This document shows, piece after piece, positions 38,701 to 53,004 of a stretch of DNA of 64,000 nucleotides. The notes below the pieces were generated by a model, which made no database searches, was not told the origin of the DNA, and saw nothing but the letters and a program-made list of their open reading frames with translations. Each line of letters begins with the position of its first letter. Within the stretch, counting starts at the first letter, position 1. Position numbers and translations under genes: made by a program. Source of the DNA: Leptoclinus maculatus (taxonomy: Eukaryota > Chordata > Actinopteri > Perciformes > Stichaeidae); NCBI GenBank assembly GCA_032191485.1, contig JAVDOI010000019.1:3654282-3718281 (forward strand). Reading direction: 5' to 3'.

Positions 38701-41671
38701 AGAGAGAGAGAGAGAGGGAGAGCCCATCACAAAGCGTCAGCTAATCTGGGAGATGGCAGAGAGGGGACATGGGTCTGACAGGGGCTCGCTGACTTCATAA
38801 GCCTGCCATTAACGCTAATCCGTATGGGTGACGAGCAGAGGAGGGGCAGCGGGGCGGGCGGGGAGGGAGGGAGGGACAAGACAGCCAGTAAATATCAATA
38901 ACAAATAGGAGATGTGGCGGTATTAGCCCCCTCCCCTCCCCGCCCATTTCCACCACCACCACACCCTCATCCCAGCCCAGTTTGGCCCCCATATCGTCAC
39001 CCGTTATCTTGCAGGGATTGGGCTGAAGTTAATCTCTCCAGCCGTTGTGACAGTCAATTAGCAGAGAAGAATATAGCTTTGACTGGAGATGCTTGAAGGA
39101 GAATGTATCGGGGGTTCATGGGGTGCGTTTGTGTGCGTCGGTGAGTTTGATAGTGAGGCGTGTGTGTGTGTGTGTGTGTGTGTCTGTGGAGAGATGTTCC
39201 ACAATGACAACTATCTCTCTGTCCGCCCCCCTGGAGAGCAGATGGGATATGAGCCTGCCAATGAGACAAGAAGAAAGAGTGGTGTGTGTGTGTGTGTGTG
39301 TGTGTGCGTGTGTGTGTCAGTCATGCATATGCACGCACACATGCATAAGGGGCGCTTGTGTGTGGCTGTGTTTCTGTGCCTTCAGTGCAACAGTGTGTTA
39401 GTTCCACAGTTGCACAGAGTAGTTGGTGAGAGTACATTTACTGGAACGGCTGCCTTGTTATAGTTTGACACCTATGAAACATTGATAGTCATATATTTCA
39501 AAATGTGCTTTTGTTTGCTTTTTGGCGATAGATCTGCTTTGACAGAAATCCATCATTTGTTGTGACGTTTGCTCCATCGATCAGTTCAGAGGACACACAA
39601 TGGTGAAATCATTGCTTTTTATAATCCCATTAAGTGCTTAATTATTTAAAGTGCAGGTTCACTAATATGATCAATGGAGTTGATTTGTGATCACATTTCA
39701 TGGAAGGAGTCATGTCTCCATCCACTGGCAGGTCATTCAGCTGAATGCAGCGCTCCAGACTCTCCTTTTACAACAGGAACAACAGGAACAAAACAAATCG
39801 GCTGTGAATTTCAGATAGGTAGGTTTCAGTGTAGCTTCAGGACTGTTCTAGGGCTTTCTTCTGTTCCCACACTTTAGAGGTAATATTAGGATCAATAGGA
39901 CGAGAGTGAATGATCTAACGGCAACACATGGGGGATTTGGTGCTTGTGTTCTCATTATTTAGGTGGAGAGTTTGACAAACTTTGGTGAGCACTTTTTAAT
40001 CAAACCTTTTCTTTCAATACTTTGTTCTTTAGATACAGTACGTATCATTCCTGTTTGAAAGTGTTTTTCTTTAATAATTACTGAATCGTTGCTCTCATAC
40101 AATGTCAGAAACTAGTGACAGATACTTGTCAGTACAAATGTCTCGTTTAGCTTTATTATCATGAATGTCAACAAACCATTCTCATATTTGAACAAGTTCA
40201 ATTTAGATAAATATTAGGCATTTTCGCTTAAAAAAAAAAATCAATAATTAAAATAGTTGCAGCTTAATTTTCTGTTGATCAAGTAGTTGATTGATCGACT
40301 GGTAAACGGTTCTTATTAAACCCTAAAAACAGCAATTGTTGCGTGTCACTTAGCTTACTTGGAAGAGAGAAACATCGACATCGATCAACTTAAATCTCTC
40401 ATCATCTAAATCAAATTCTAAAAACAACTTCTGTATATCTGGGGAAAGAGCTGAAGGCGCCCTTTGGAAGCGTGTTTACCTTTTAGGATGCTGGTGAAAC
40501 AAACAGTCGTGGTGGAGCCCGGCACTGTCCTGGCCTCCGGTGGGGGGGGGGGGGGGGTTAGGGCAGCCACCCAGGTGCCCTGAACCAGAATGAGAGGCTA
40601 AACTGGGCCGCAGGATACCCCTCCGGTCCCTCGGATGCCTCTACCCAGGGCAGAGAGGATCCGGAGGCCAGCCCGGCGTGGTCCAAAACTGAGCCCGAGT
40701 CAGCCCAGGGGACCAGGACAATAGCCAAGAATGTGTTCATATATGGTAATGCAATCAACATCAAACCGAACTAGAACAGAATCTGTTTTCTGCTTTTGGT
40801 TATTTAAGTTTTTTTTAAGTTATGAAGGCGCGTATATACCCTCATGCCTATAAAACCCTGCTGAACTGTGCGTAAACATTGCCGTACACGCATATAAGCA
40901 GGCTTCGCCACACACACACACACATGAGAACACACACACACACGAGCAGCAGCAGCAGTAGCAGCTGCACAAGTCTTTGGGTGAGCGCACATCTGTTAGA
41001 CTGGCTTAGTACAGTGAAACTGGCTGACAGCAAATGTTTTCACTAAAGCCCACATTGTGAGTTATTGTATATGGAGGCTGCTGTGCGGGGGGAAAGGACA
41101 AATTAATTTATGCTCTTTCTTTCTCTGTCGCTGTCATTCTCCGTCTCTCATGCAAACTCTTTCAGTCTGCCTCTGGTTTTCCTTTCATCTTCTGCCCGTT
41201 TGGAGGCGCGCCGGTCAGCAAGTTGAATCAATTATACCTCTAGCAGTTTAAATATATCGCGGTCATTTGAAGTAAATGCTTTGCCCAGGTATCTCTCTAA
41301 AACCCCTCATTTCCAGAGGGGAGACGGCGGGTCGAGGCCACATAACTCCACACAATCTGTCATCTGCCACCTGGGCCCCCGGCTGTAATAGTCTCTCCTC
41401 CTCCTTAATATCCGAGTTGAATGGTCGCAATGATAGAAAGGCATGTTTTTATGTGCCTAAGATGTGGATTGTTGTGATTGTATGATTGATCTGAAACCTC
41501 ATCTTTCTCCTGAGTCACGAGTATTTGTGTGTAGGCAGCAAATGAAAAAATACCAGCATGTAGTGATTGGAACAAAACGATCTGACCCTCAAACCTTCCA
41601 ATCTTTTTAAGCGTCTTTCCATTCAGAGGTGGCTTTCAATGCGCTGACATTCAATGGTGTGATTACTCAGA

Positions 41672-41703
<32 letters not shown>

Positions 41704-41869
41704 CGTGCAAGCGGGGTTGAGGGATGAGCGGGTGTGGTTGTCGATGGGTAGGTGTGTAAGTTTTATGCATGTTTGCGCACTGCTAATCACCTGTAGGCTG
41801 CTGGTTGCGGGGTGTTTGTGACGAGGGCACCAAACAGGCCTTTAGAGTGAGGTTGAGTGAGCAACAGAG

Positions 41870-41870
<1 letters not shown>

Positions 41871-41933
<63 letters not shown>
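41871..41933. repeat. (CA)31 microsatellite
   Basis: A pure 63-nt tract. A TG tract lies about 190 bp upstream at 41678-41702 and another at 42276-42313. Confidence 0.97.
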
Positions 41934-41935
<2 letters not shown>

Positions 41936-42274
41936 CCACGTAGCAGCCAAGTCCAAGCCAGAGCCGAGCCAAGACTCTGTGTTTAGAACAAGAAAAACAC
42001 TTTGTTTACGCTTTAGGGCCCTTCACTGCTCAACCAGCGAAAGAGGGAAATCAACTCATCCCTGGTTCCCTAGCCACCGCCGTGTCGTCAACAGATGAAG
42101 TCAGCATCTCGCACCCAACAGATGGGGCGCAGGGAACAGCAGCCTACTTTACCAAATGGACTTTTTCTTTTCCCTGTTTCCCGATCTACTAATCAATGCT
42201 CGTCGTCTGGAGGCGGGAGGTTAGGAAGTTGAAGCTGGTTGAAGGGAAGGAAAAAAAAAAAAGCGTGATTATTT

Positions 42275-42314
<40 letters not shown>

Positions 42315-45157
42315 AGTGCTCATTGCAGATCGGGACAGGGTGAGGACATAAATAAAAATATATCATTTATTGTTCAAAGGGAAATGTCTTTTCTTGGAAA
42401 TAATCCTGCAGGAAGTGCATCTGTGGCAGGGGATGTTTAATATCAGATGCTGCTTATTTGAAATTGTCTTGCCGTGGTGAGATCAGAGCGTCCCGATGAT
42501 AAGGACACGCCCACCTAAACGCCCTCAATCAGACGAACAAACAACTCTGGCTCCAGAGGAAGAAAAAAACAACACACACACAATCTATTTATTTATTTTT
42601 TATCATTTATCCTTTAAGTCGTCTGGTTTTTTTGTCCGTATAATTCCTTTATTCTTCACACCCAAATCAAGTGCCTCTGTGCGCGGCAGATAAATAGGAA
42701 TTCCAAACTCCAATGGTTCATTTGTCATGGTGTGAATTCCAAGAGTGGAATCTCGAAATAGCTCGAGTGTTCAAGCGCGGTTGTTGCCTGGGGCTCGGTG
42801 GCATGTAGGAGGCTTTGGTGATATTTGCTTTTTGCATATTTTCTACTAGGGGGCTTTTTTGGAAGGGAGATATGCACTTTTCCCATTGCAAACATTGCAA
42901 AAAAAAAAAAAAAAAAAACGCAGAGAAAAGATTTTTTTTGTGTGTGTTCTGAGCTGCACGTTGTAGGAGGCTTTGCCCATTATTTTGGTATGACATTACA
43001 GTTTTAATTGAATTGAATGCAATTTATTCTTAAGAAAACTTTTAATTAAGTGCCATATGGACAGATTGTGGAGTAGTGGCCTCCATCATATTCCCTTGGG
43101 GACATTTGCTGCATAATTAAGAATATGAACTGTAATGACACAGTGAGATTTAATGGAAACTTGCAGTCTAAATAGGCGACGTTAGAAAGCCATTATTACC
43201 CAGCCACAGAGGGCTTAGTAGGGTTCTCAAGGGACAAGCGGGCTCCCCAGAGTGGAACCCTGGGAATATAAAACCCTAGAGAACAAGTAAGAAGGAAGGA
43301 AGGGAGTACAGCTCTTTCTTAACGGTGCTCTTATCTTGATAGTTTTTGACAATAGCTATAACAGGAAGTGGTATCTATACATGGTCAGTAGCTCAGGCCA
43401 GCTGGCTATGTACATTTACATCTCAAAAATGTTGTATTGCTTGAAACCATTCTTTTGCTTTTTGTCCGTGTGTTCGCGAATTCGAGTCACTCGCACGCCC
43501 TCGTCTTTGAAACGAGTCGCCTGTTCACTCTGAACATGACTCGGAAGCTGCGGTAGTGGTTGTTACAAGCAGTTGGTTAAGTTTACCACATTGATCAAAT
43601 AAATACATATTTAAATTTGTATTTAAAAGTTGTTATTTCGGATTGTGGACTTACAACAACTTGTACAGCTGAGTCAATCTCACCTGCACTCATTTATCTT
43701 GACTGTAGCTCGTGAGCGTAGCTATTCTAGGCCCAACACAGACCTCGGGGCGATGATTGGGAGCTGGTATTTGTATTGAACATGGTGATCAAGTCATTGT
43801 ACATCTGCAATCTTTGCAACTTTCTTGAGAGAATTGACTTTATTTTAGATCATTTTTAAGAGCTACAGTGCACAGAAGCCATCAGACAGTTAGTCTGTAC
43901 ATGGACATCTAAATGTCTTGGAATGGAAAAAATGAAGACAGCTACCTTTGGACTTCATTCATAACAGTACGACAGGCAGCCTGAGTTCTTGTTCAGGCTG
44001 CCATTTTGTAATCTTATCGACTTATTGTCGTCCGTAGAATGCAGCTCCGTGTTCGTCACTCTTGTTCACCATTTTATTTCCATGGGACACACACAACTTC
44101 CACAAGCTAGCTCAGTCTGAAGCTCAGAGCTGAACTCATCAGTGTTTCGTGGAAGTCTTCAAATTGTTGTAAAGCAGTAATAAGAGTTGGAGGAGAATAC
44201 AGTAGGATGTCTCTGGAAAACTATTTTGCCGTGAACAACACATTGCAAAAAATCGAGAATCCCTCTGTTGTTCTCGTTCAGTGAGCAAACAAAACAAAGA
44301 AAGGGAACATCGAGTAAAGCAAAAGATGTAAAAAAGCCCGACGCACCAAGGAATGTGGAAGTGAGAGGACAGAAAGATTGGGAAGAGGGAAAGTGAAAGA
44401 GAGAGGGTGTTGAGAGAGCCAAGGAGAGGGTAAATATGGGGGCCAGATAACAAGGAAACAAAGGCAAAGAGAAGAAAAAAAACAAAAAAAGTCTGCACGA
44501 GTGTGTGAAAAGGAGAGAGAAATGAAAGGATGGAAAGACACAGCAGAAGAACAGAACAAACTCATTTACAGAGCAGTGCCAGACTTGAAAACAATTATCT
44601 TCCATCTCCGTTGCCTCTGTAGAAGAGGAGCCTGTTTTGTGGGGCTCTTTGTTTTTCTCAAGGACATATTCATTATTTCAGATGAGACCCATTTGAGTCT
44701 AAATAAAGACTTCCTCTCCTCTCTGTCAGATTCACTGGTGCTGTGATGTTGCATCTGAGGGGATGTGAGAACGCGTTTGAAAAGGAGACTGATGAAAGCA
44801 CTTCTATGCCACTAATGCATGTTCGTTAAGTTCAAATTCTCTTTTATATCCACCTCCCTTTCTCACATTGGAGTCCGGGTGCTAATATTTGTGTTTTTCT
44901 GCTTTTCTGCGTTGTGCACGTGTGCACAAGTTCCTCCTGAAAAAAACGGACCGTTTGAGCGATCGCTGACATCTTTTTCTTTCGCTCGCCGCCCACGACA
45001 ATGGTCTTCTGTCCAAAAACGGACCCTTTGAAAGCAGGCCGCGTCTTCTCCTGTGCATGTATGGAAGAGGAAGAGGCTGGCACTAATCACATCCAGACAA
45101 AAGACACCTCTGACAAACGGTAAACAAGGAGCCAGAAGTCTTTTATGACTCACAGGG

Positions 45158-45159
<2 letters not shown>

Positions 45160-45205
<46 letters not shown>
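45160..45205. repeat. (AC)n microsatellite
   Basis: A pure tract, the first of three CA tracts within 560 bp. Confidence 0.95.
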
Positions 45206-45206
<1 letters not shown>

Positions 45207-45414
45207 TTACAGAAAGTGTTATTCCTCTTCGAATGAGAAGTTTCCTCTTAAGGTCACAACGACAAACACAGATGGAATCAAACTGACATGGAGGACGTCG
45301 GAAATAAATAACCGAGCGGGTTTTCGGGTCCCATCTTACCTGCTCGCGAGGTTGTCTCGTCTTTGCTCAAAGACCTCTGTGTGTGGAAATAAAAGAGGAG
45401 GGTACGGAGACAAA

Positions 45415-45418
<4 letters not shown>

Positions 45419-45466
<48 letters not shown>
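45419..45466. repeat. (CA)24 microsatellite
   Basis: A pure tract followed by imperfect CA sequence. A third tract lies at 45682-45717. Confidence 0.95.
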
Positions 45467-45467
<1 letters not shown>

Positions 45468-45679
45468 CACACACATGCAAACACAACACACTTCAAATGT
45501 CCTTCGAGAGTGCTGCATTCCACATTTAATTGGAAGCGAAAAAATCCAGCATACAGCACCCTCCAAAGTAAACTTCTCACAGTGGCGAGCCAGCCAATCA
45601 CGCGGGGAGGCCAGGTCTCAGGGGCCCCGCCCTCCAGAAATAGGCACAGATAACCTATTGTTGGACCTCAAACAGTGGT

Positions 45680-45719
<40 letters not shown>

Positions 45720-48700
45720 TGACCTCACACACATAAACACACATTCAGAGTTAGTATTTGTTCTGAAAACAGCTGCAAACATGTCTCGATCTGAGTGAGC
45801 AGCAGGTACTGTGAGTGTTTTCACAGCTATTTAATCCCACAAATCGTACGCGCAATGAGAAACTAATGGAAACTAATGGATCAGAGTAAAGAGCAGAGAA
45901 AGACACTGAGGGAAGGGGGCACTCCGGCTGTGAGAGGGTACAAATAAAAAGGTATCCTTGGTAACTAGTTTAACAAATGTAATATCACATTCGCTGAGCT
46001 GTATTTTCTCCCCTCACACACACTCTTAGTATGCGAGGGAGACAATATTGAGGGATAAATGTGTTTTCTTTAATTCCCACATTATTAATGTGACATTTGC
46101 ACTGTAACACCAAAATGACAGCAGGTCTGTGAGCCCATGTGGGAAATGTGACGACTTTGCATGTGAGCTTGTGTGATTGTAACCCCTTTGAAGATGACAA
46201 ATCAATTATTTTAAATTCATTGACAAATTATCAAAAAATAATTTAAAATCTGTGTCGACGTTCAGCGGCCTACAAGACATAAATCAACAAAATGTTGCTG
46301 TTTCAGTCATTCTCCCATATTTGACATGATTTGGGGCATTTGTTTTTGTTTCAACACTCTTTTTTTTTGTGTTTTTTTTTTTTAATGCACGATTTAAACT
46401 CTCACGCTCTGAAATAAATAAATGTGTCTGAATCCAATCTGGATTAAAACATTATAATTGCGAACATTTATCCCTGAAAATCCACAGCTGAATTTTTAAG
46501 AGGATGTGAGCACTAGTTTTTATTTAACGCAAACACACACAGGGGGGGGGGGGGGGGGGGACATCTGTGCTGAACGCTGACCAAATCTGCGGCGACTTTA
46601 CTCACAATACAATTTTGTTGGAAGTGTTAGAATTTGTTTCAAGTTGATGGCACAGCCTCCATTTTGAGTTGACTTTGATATCATTCTGCAAACAGTGAAA
46701 TGTCTGGATAAGTGTTGCGTTTAGGCCAGCCATCTGTACCATCTCCAACTCCAGAGCAGTTACATGCAGAGCACCATTAGAGGGGGGGGGGGGGGAAGGA
46801 GACGTGGTGGCGTTTTAAATGGTTCACTGCTGGCATCTAGTGGAGAAACGGAGAAACCCAGACGCTGAGACGACTCAGTGGACCTTCACTACTTCTCCCC
46901 GCTCTCCTCTTCCAAGTTTAACTCCACGGATGAGGCGTCACCTCCGAGTCCAGCATACATGAATAACATTTAAATAAAAGAAGAAAAAAGCAAGACATAG
47001 TTGACATCTCGTCTCCTGCTACGTGTAATGTACATAACAATTGTGACATTTCTGGTATTAACTTAAATAATGCACATTTTAACACTTAAAAGATGCCCTC
47101 ATCTTTATATCTTTATTTACAGCTAATCGTTCTCCATCTATACCTGATCAACATGTATTTAATAGAGCAAAGCAATTCAGCTACATAGGTTTTGAGCTAC
47201 ACAGGGAAGTAGAAAGTGTTTTTAAATTATAGCTCTATTTACAGGTTTGGTTGCTAAAATTCCTACTAATTTGCTAAAAAAGTACAGATTACTTTGCACT
47301 GCTAATATTTGTCGAAGTCAGCACATTTAAAATACATTTGTCATATTTATGTCTATAAAGAGATCGAAGGATCAATTAGATTAGCAATTGACCAAAAAAA
47401 CTAAACATATTAGTAACTGCCCATGAAATATTTTTATTGGTGCAGTATAGCCTCTCACATTCCCAACGGATGTCTTTGATAACTCATAATCCAGGAGATT
47501 TGTCTTTGGGGAAATAATACCTGCGCATACGAGTGTTTACTGCGCTGTATGTATTTGTGTGTGTTCGGTACTTAATGTTTGTTTACCACGGCACCAGTGA
47601 CTGCTGTAAACGCCTCTCGCCCTGCAAGTGTGCATGACAGCATGATATGATGAAAGTGCAGTGAAAATGCTGTTAAAATCACACACAGACTGTAAATAAT
47701 GACAGGTTTTAACTGTCATGTCAGACAAATAATTGCTGTGCGGCCACCAAAAGTTTGCCGAGAATTTGTTCATTTAAGTGTCTCCGAGTTAGATCAAAAT
47801 AGAAATTTAAAGAAGACTTGAGTGTGTACATGAAGTAACATTTCTATTGTTTCTTGTTCTTCATTTGTACGTGTGTATTTGTGTACATCCTGACAGAGGA
47901 GAGGCACATGTAGACCGCAGTGGAAGAGCTCTCCTCGTGTGAAGGAACGGGGATAACGGTGATTTGCGGAGCACAATTCTCATCTAATTCTTGTAATTGT
48001 TGCCTCATAATATGACACATTCATATCAGCGAGCGCATTCAGCGCCAGCCTGTTTGGGACGCTGCGGATTGAGTTAGAGAGTTCATCCATTACAATAAAG
48101 AACAAAGCGCTCCCCTATCTGTTTCAGACATTTCTCTCTTTATGATGCCGAGTACGGCTCTGAGGTTGTCAGAGAATTCAGGCAAAACAATGTATCGCTT
48201 TGAGATATAGCAAGAGCTCCACAATAAGATCCTGTGTTGTTGATCATTTTGAAAGGAAGAGAGAGAGAGAGAGGAGTGTCGGGGGGGGGGGGGGATAAAC
48301 TGAGACAGAGACAAACTCCACACAAAAGGGATTGTCTTGATTATTTGTCCGTCAGCGATGTCAGGAGCGTATAATGAACGACGATGGCTTGGAGGATAAC
48401 GCTGATTGAGATTAGGCCCCGCTGAGGAAGAGAAAGGAGAAGAGAGAGAAGAGTGGAGAATAGATGTGACTAGACTGGAAGAGAGCTCTGTGATAACTGC
48501 CAGCCCAACCGCCTGTTTGATCCAGAGGGATGGCAGAGGGATGTAAGGCGTTTGAAGCTGACAATCCCTTTGTGATGATAACACATGTTTCTCAGTGTGC
48601 GCGCTGATCCTCCCTCTCCTATTGTATTACGGGCAGCAGACGGCAGCTACCTTTAGGCCCGAGCGTGGTTATGAGCAGCTGTCGGCATTGTGGGAAGTGC

Positions 48701-51450
48701 TGCTAATCTGCTTCAGTATCTTCAGCCCCTTGTTTAGCTCTTTGATCCTCTCCCATTATGCCTCCCTTCCCATCACAGCCAGTGAGTGAGCTTGGCAAAG
48801 CGATGCTGGAATGTTGGGGAGATAGCGGGAAAAAAAGAGAGAGAGAGAGAGAGAAACAATACTCGCACCAGAGGCTCGTCTAATAACAGATGTTTCTTAC
48901 TGTTTCACGTATACGTCTCTCTCTGAGCTTTCACACCTGTCGCGGCTAGTCGGCTACAGAGAGACCAGGACGAGGTAGAACTCTGCCACATCCCTTCATA
49001 TGTTCACCAACACACTATCCAGGCTTTTCAGTCAGAGGGTCATGGTTCCCTCAAGGCTCAGTGGTTAAACATCAGCTCAACTTATGATGAAAGTCACAGC
49101 CTTTTCTGCTTCTTCAGGTGCATAAATTATGCAAAGCACGGCCATAGTAGGATGCCACGAGTGTTCAAGGCTTCGTGGTTTTATAGTCGGAGGGGGACAG
49201 CACGCCTGTTGCCCTGTTAAGACGTGTGGGAGGATTTACAGTCTGAATTGACATTGTGAGTGGGCGTAGTGGAGGCTGGCCTCGATCATGACTTATCACA
49301 GCACATTTACCTCTTACGTAGTCTTCTCTGTGTTATAACAGGACTCGTCAGTCGAAAGTCATCACGAAGGGAAACTCCTGTCTTTGTGCAGGAAGTACAG
49401 ACTCGTTAGTGCACCTTTAATTAGAGATACATGTGGTTCCTTTCTGTCTCCTCGTGAAGTCTAAATTGTTATATTTAAGCCCATTTTCACAGCGGGAAGT
49501 TTTCCAGAGGTCCGAGGAGTGCACAAAGTGTCTAACTAACTATACACAATCAGCACCATTGTGCTGAAGGAACCCTTCAGTTCCTGGGAATAAAAGTTCC
49601 TGCAGAATTTTGGTTTAAAAAAACAAAAAAAGGACCTATTTTGAAGTCAAAGATGCAGTATGAGCTGTTTTCTCGAAAAGAAAATCAAGCCAAAATGTGG
49701 AAAATTGGCAGGTAAATTCTCACAACTTTACTGTTTTGAAGACGTTTCCAGCATCCTCAAAGACTCCTCCATCCTGCCAGATCCATAAATATTCAGTCCA
49801 GTGCAGGAGGAAAAGAAATGGCAACCAGAGGTGACACACATTTCTTTGCTATTCTTTTTGGTTTGGTGCCTCTCCTTCAACTTTAAGTGCAGTTAAGTTC
49901 ACAGAGAGTCATACAACATATTCAAAATGTAAGAAAAAAGGTTTCCACCTCCTGCGATGGTGAAATTGTAGAAAAGAGAGCCAAGCTAATAGGCTAATTA
50001 TGACCGAGGAACAAATCTGGTACGAGACAATCGACAGGCTTTTAACAGCTTTGACTGTCTGAGCGAAACAGTAAGTAGCCTTCAGTGTAATGAGACGAGG
50101 TAGGTGTAGCGGAGGTGTGTCTGTCTGTGTATCATCGCGCGTGTCAGCCGGGGGATGCAAACAAGCCACCGCGAGCGGAGAAGATACAAGCAGCACACAA
50201 TTAACAGCAACATAAATATCTGGCTGTGCTTAAGCAAGCCATTAATCAGATATAAATAGAGCGAAGGAGCCCTTTGTGATTAACGAGGTGAGACTCGCTG
50301 CTAATTACTGTTTCCCTCTCCTCTGGTAATTAGGTTGCCACGTTGAATGGGGATGAACGAGACTGCCCTGGACCCCCCCCCCCCCCCAACACACACACAC
50401 CCCTCAATTGTTCTGTTTTGCTCTCTCCTCTGTTTGATTTTAGGATACATGAGTGAGTGAGTGGTGCCTTGTGGGGATTTTTTAACGGGACAGCCAAGGT
50501 GAGACACAGACCTTCTTTTCATGTGAGAGGAAATCCTGCTTTGATATAAAATGGTCCAATTAGAGGTCCCACTGGGCCCCGATGGCCACCCCCTAGACTC
50601 GGCCCTGTTAATACAACTTTTTTATAGTTGCAGTGCAATACAGCGTTATCGAACACATTTCTGTAACCATACATTTACCAGAAAAGCTCAACTATCAGTG
50701 AAATCTCATATTCTGCACCGATTCCATGAATAGAAAACTTGAAACAAGAGTTTTTGTAATAATTCAATGATTGGAGGCAGAGCTGCTTGAATACAATTTC
50801 ATTATTTTAGTTGATGTTTGGATTTCGGAGGCCACACATCCACGTTCATTTTTAAGGTCAGGAGTAAAATGTATTGTTTATCTTATAATATAGCAGTTAA
50901 CTGTCCATTCATTGAATCTCAAGCAATTATTATATTTGACATCTGGCTTTAATTATCACGGTAAAGCTACCATCACATTTACCAACTAACGTATGAATCT
51001 GCATTGACCCAGACAGGGTTTTTGAGACCAATATTGCTATTTGAGAATTTAAAATCCTGTATGATTGACACATTTTTCATACATGACCCACAGCATAAAC
51101 ATTTTAATAAGGTTCTCTTACATTGTTTCTTTGTTGTTTTTCCTCACTTGTAACCAGGGAACAGTGCCTTGCCACTGTTTACCGGTTTCACTGTAATTAT
51201 ATTTTTAAACCCAAAGAGAAGTTGGGAAAAGAAATCAGACTCTCCACCGAGGTTTAACTCAGCCAAAGAGATTGTTCTGCCTGCAGAGGAATGAGACCAA
51301 TGAGATTGTTCTGCCTGCCTGAAATGTTTGTTGCTAAAATCCCGCTCCACAGGGACTTTGCCTTATGAGTTTGGTGAAATGACAACTGTGATGCACTTCT
51401 CCCAGGCCTCAGCCGCTGACTACCAACAGGCTTACTTCCCAGCTTCCCGT

Positions 51451-51454
<4 letters not shown>

Positions 51455-51510
<56 letters not shown>
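51455..51510. repeat. (CA)28 microsatellite
   Basis: A pure 56-nt tract. Confidence 0.97.
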
Positions 51511-51512
<2 letters not shown>

Positions 51513-52800
51513 ACACACCACACTCTCTGAGCTCTGGTGATATACAAGTGTAATCCATTACTACACACTTACACCAATTGTCTTCACTTGGAAGTGGCTG
51601 CTATGACCTTTTTATGGGAAATGAAAATAAGTGGAGGCGCAGAACAGCCGATATTGGATTCTGCTGTTAATTAATGTGTGTATTATCCGGGTGGATGAAG
51701 CCGGGGGGAGGAAGTTAATTGAATTACAGTCAGCGAGTTGGATAATGCACTGTTGTAATTGTTGGACTGTATAAGACAGTGCTCACATTAGGGAGACGAA
51801 AGGCAGGCCTGATTTGCTTCTAGAGAATAGTAAGAAATTACTTGTTTGGTTTTGGGGGGTGAGGCATGACTGAGTTTCTAATTTAACCCTTGGGATGGCA
51901 AACTGTAAACATGTGCACTACTAAAGCCCGTCTATGCGCTCCTTATTTACTTACAGCACTTTTGCAGCACAAACTAACGCGTTACACTGTCTGTTGCATT
52001 TGACAGTAGTTTTCACAAGCTAATAGACCGAACAAATAATGTCTTGATGACATCAGGCTTGAGCTCCCGAGAGCTCACCAGTCACTTTTTGAATTCATTC
52101 CATTTTGCCTTTATTTAGACGCATTTCTTACATCCAGGCTGTGTAACCAAATGTGCTCCTCCACAAAGGAACACTGGCCCAGGGCTCAATGTCGCAAAGC
52201 AATTTAAGCTTATTTCAATGCGATGATTTCCTCAGTAAATTCTGTATTTTCCTATTTGTTTTGAAGAGAGAGGTTCAATATAAGGCATATATTAATGAGC
52301 CGCCTTTATTTTAAATATAGAAATATGTTAATAAGCATTAATATCCCAAATGTTGAAAGGGATTATTTTTGCACCCTGTGGGTGAGCTTTCTTCCAGGTT
52401 TTAGTGGCCTGTACATGTACAAATGTCTTTCTGTAGGATGTGCTGCCATCTTGTGGTCATCTTTTGTATACATTTTCAACAAAAATACATCTTCTATCTT
52501 CCACATGTATGCGTTCACAGTCCTAGGCCTGTTGATGCTGAGGGGAGGATTGTAGATGCCAGGATCTCTCAAGATACAAAGCAACTTTATAGCAACGTTC
52601 TGATGCCATACAATATGTTAAACTGTCATTGTTTAAAAAGTAGTGAACCAGGGTCTGGTATTATAGTAAGAGAGACTTTATATGTTTTGTAAATGTCTCT
52701 GTTTTCTGTCCAGGCTGCTGAATGAACAAAGGGACTTGGACCTGGGCCTGGAGGAGACGAGGACTGGAGCACATGGAACAAACATTTGGTATCAAATCAA

Positions 52801-52930
52801 CTAGTACTAGTAGTAGCAACAGGTGAAGTTGTTCTAGTTGATGTTGTCCTCAAAGTTGTAGTAGTATTAGTAATAATTGTTGTTGTAAAAGTAGTAGTTG
52901 TTGTAGTAACGTTAGTAGTATTAGTTGTTT
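52801..52930. repeat. degenerate TAG/TTG trinucleotide tract
   Basis: The stretch is dominated by tagtag, gtagta and ttgttg triplets with many substitutions, and looks like an old trinucleotide repeat. Confidence 0.7.
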
Positions 52931-53004
52931 AATTAAAATAAAAAATAATAATGTAATTTGTCAATATAAATATAGCAAAGAAAAAATGGCAAACAAAATT
53001 CAGA

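Larger units (their letters stand above)
32721..52800. other. gene-free region, second part
   Basis: I find no supported gene. Purine-rich tracts lie at about 36985-37110, 37560-37815 and 44300-44560. G/C homopolymers occur at 38569-38588, 40543-40558, 46542-46560, about 48281-48294 and about 50371-50387. CA/TG repeats are listed separately. Non-repetitive A/T-rich blocks at about 43010-43240, 50200-50335 and 51640-51830 carry several TAATTA/ATTAAT motifs and may be regulatory. A 61-codon open frame at 34639-34824 ends near a gtaagt but matches no family I know. Confidence 0.55.

Noticed and set aside
45145..45798. 217-codon open frame on the + strand
   Set aside because: It is held open by three CA repeats. 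The sequence between them has no recognisable domain and no splice context.
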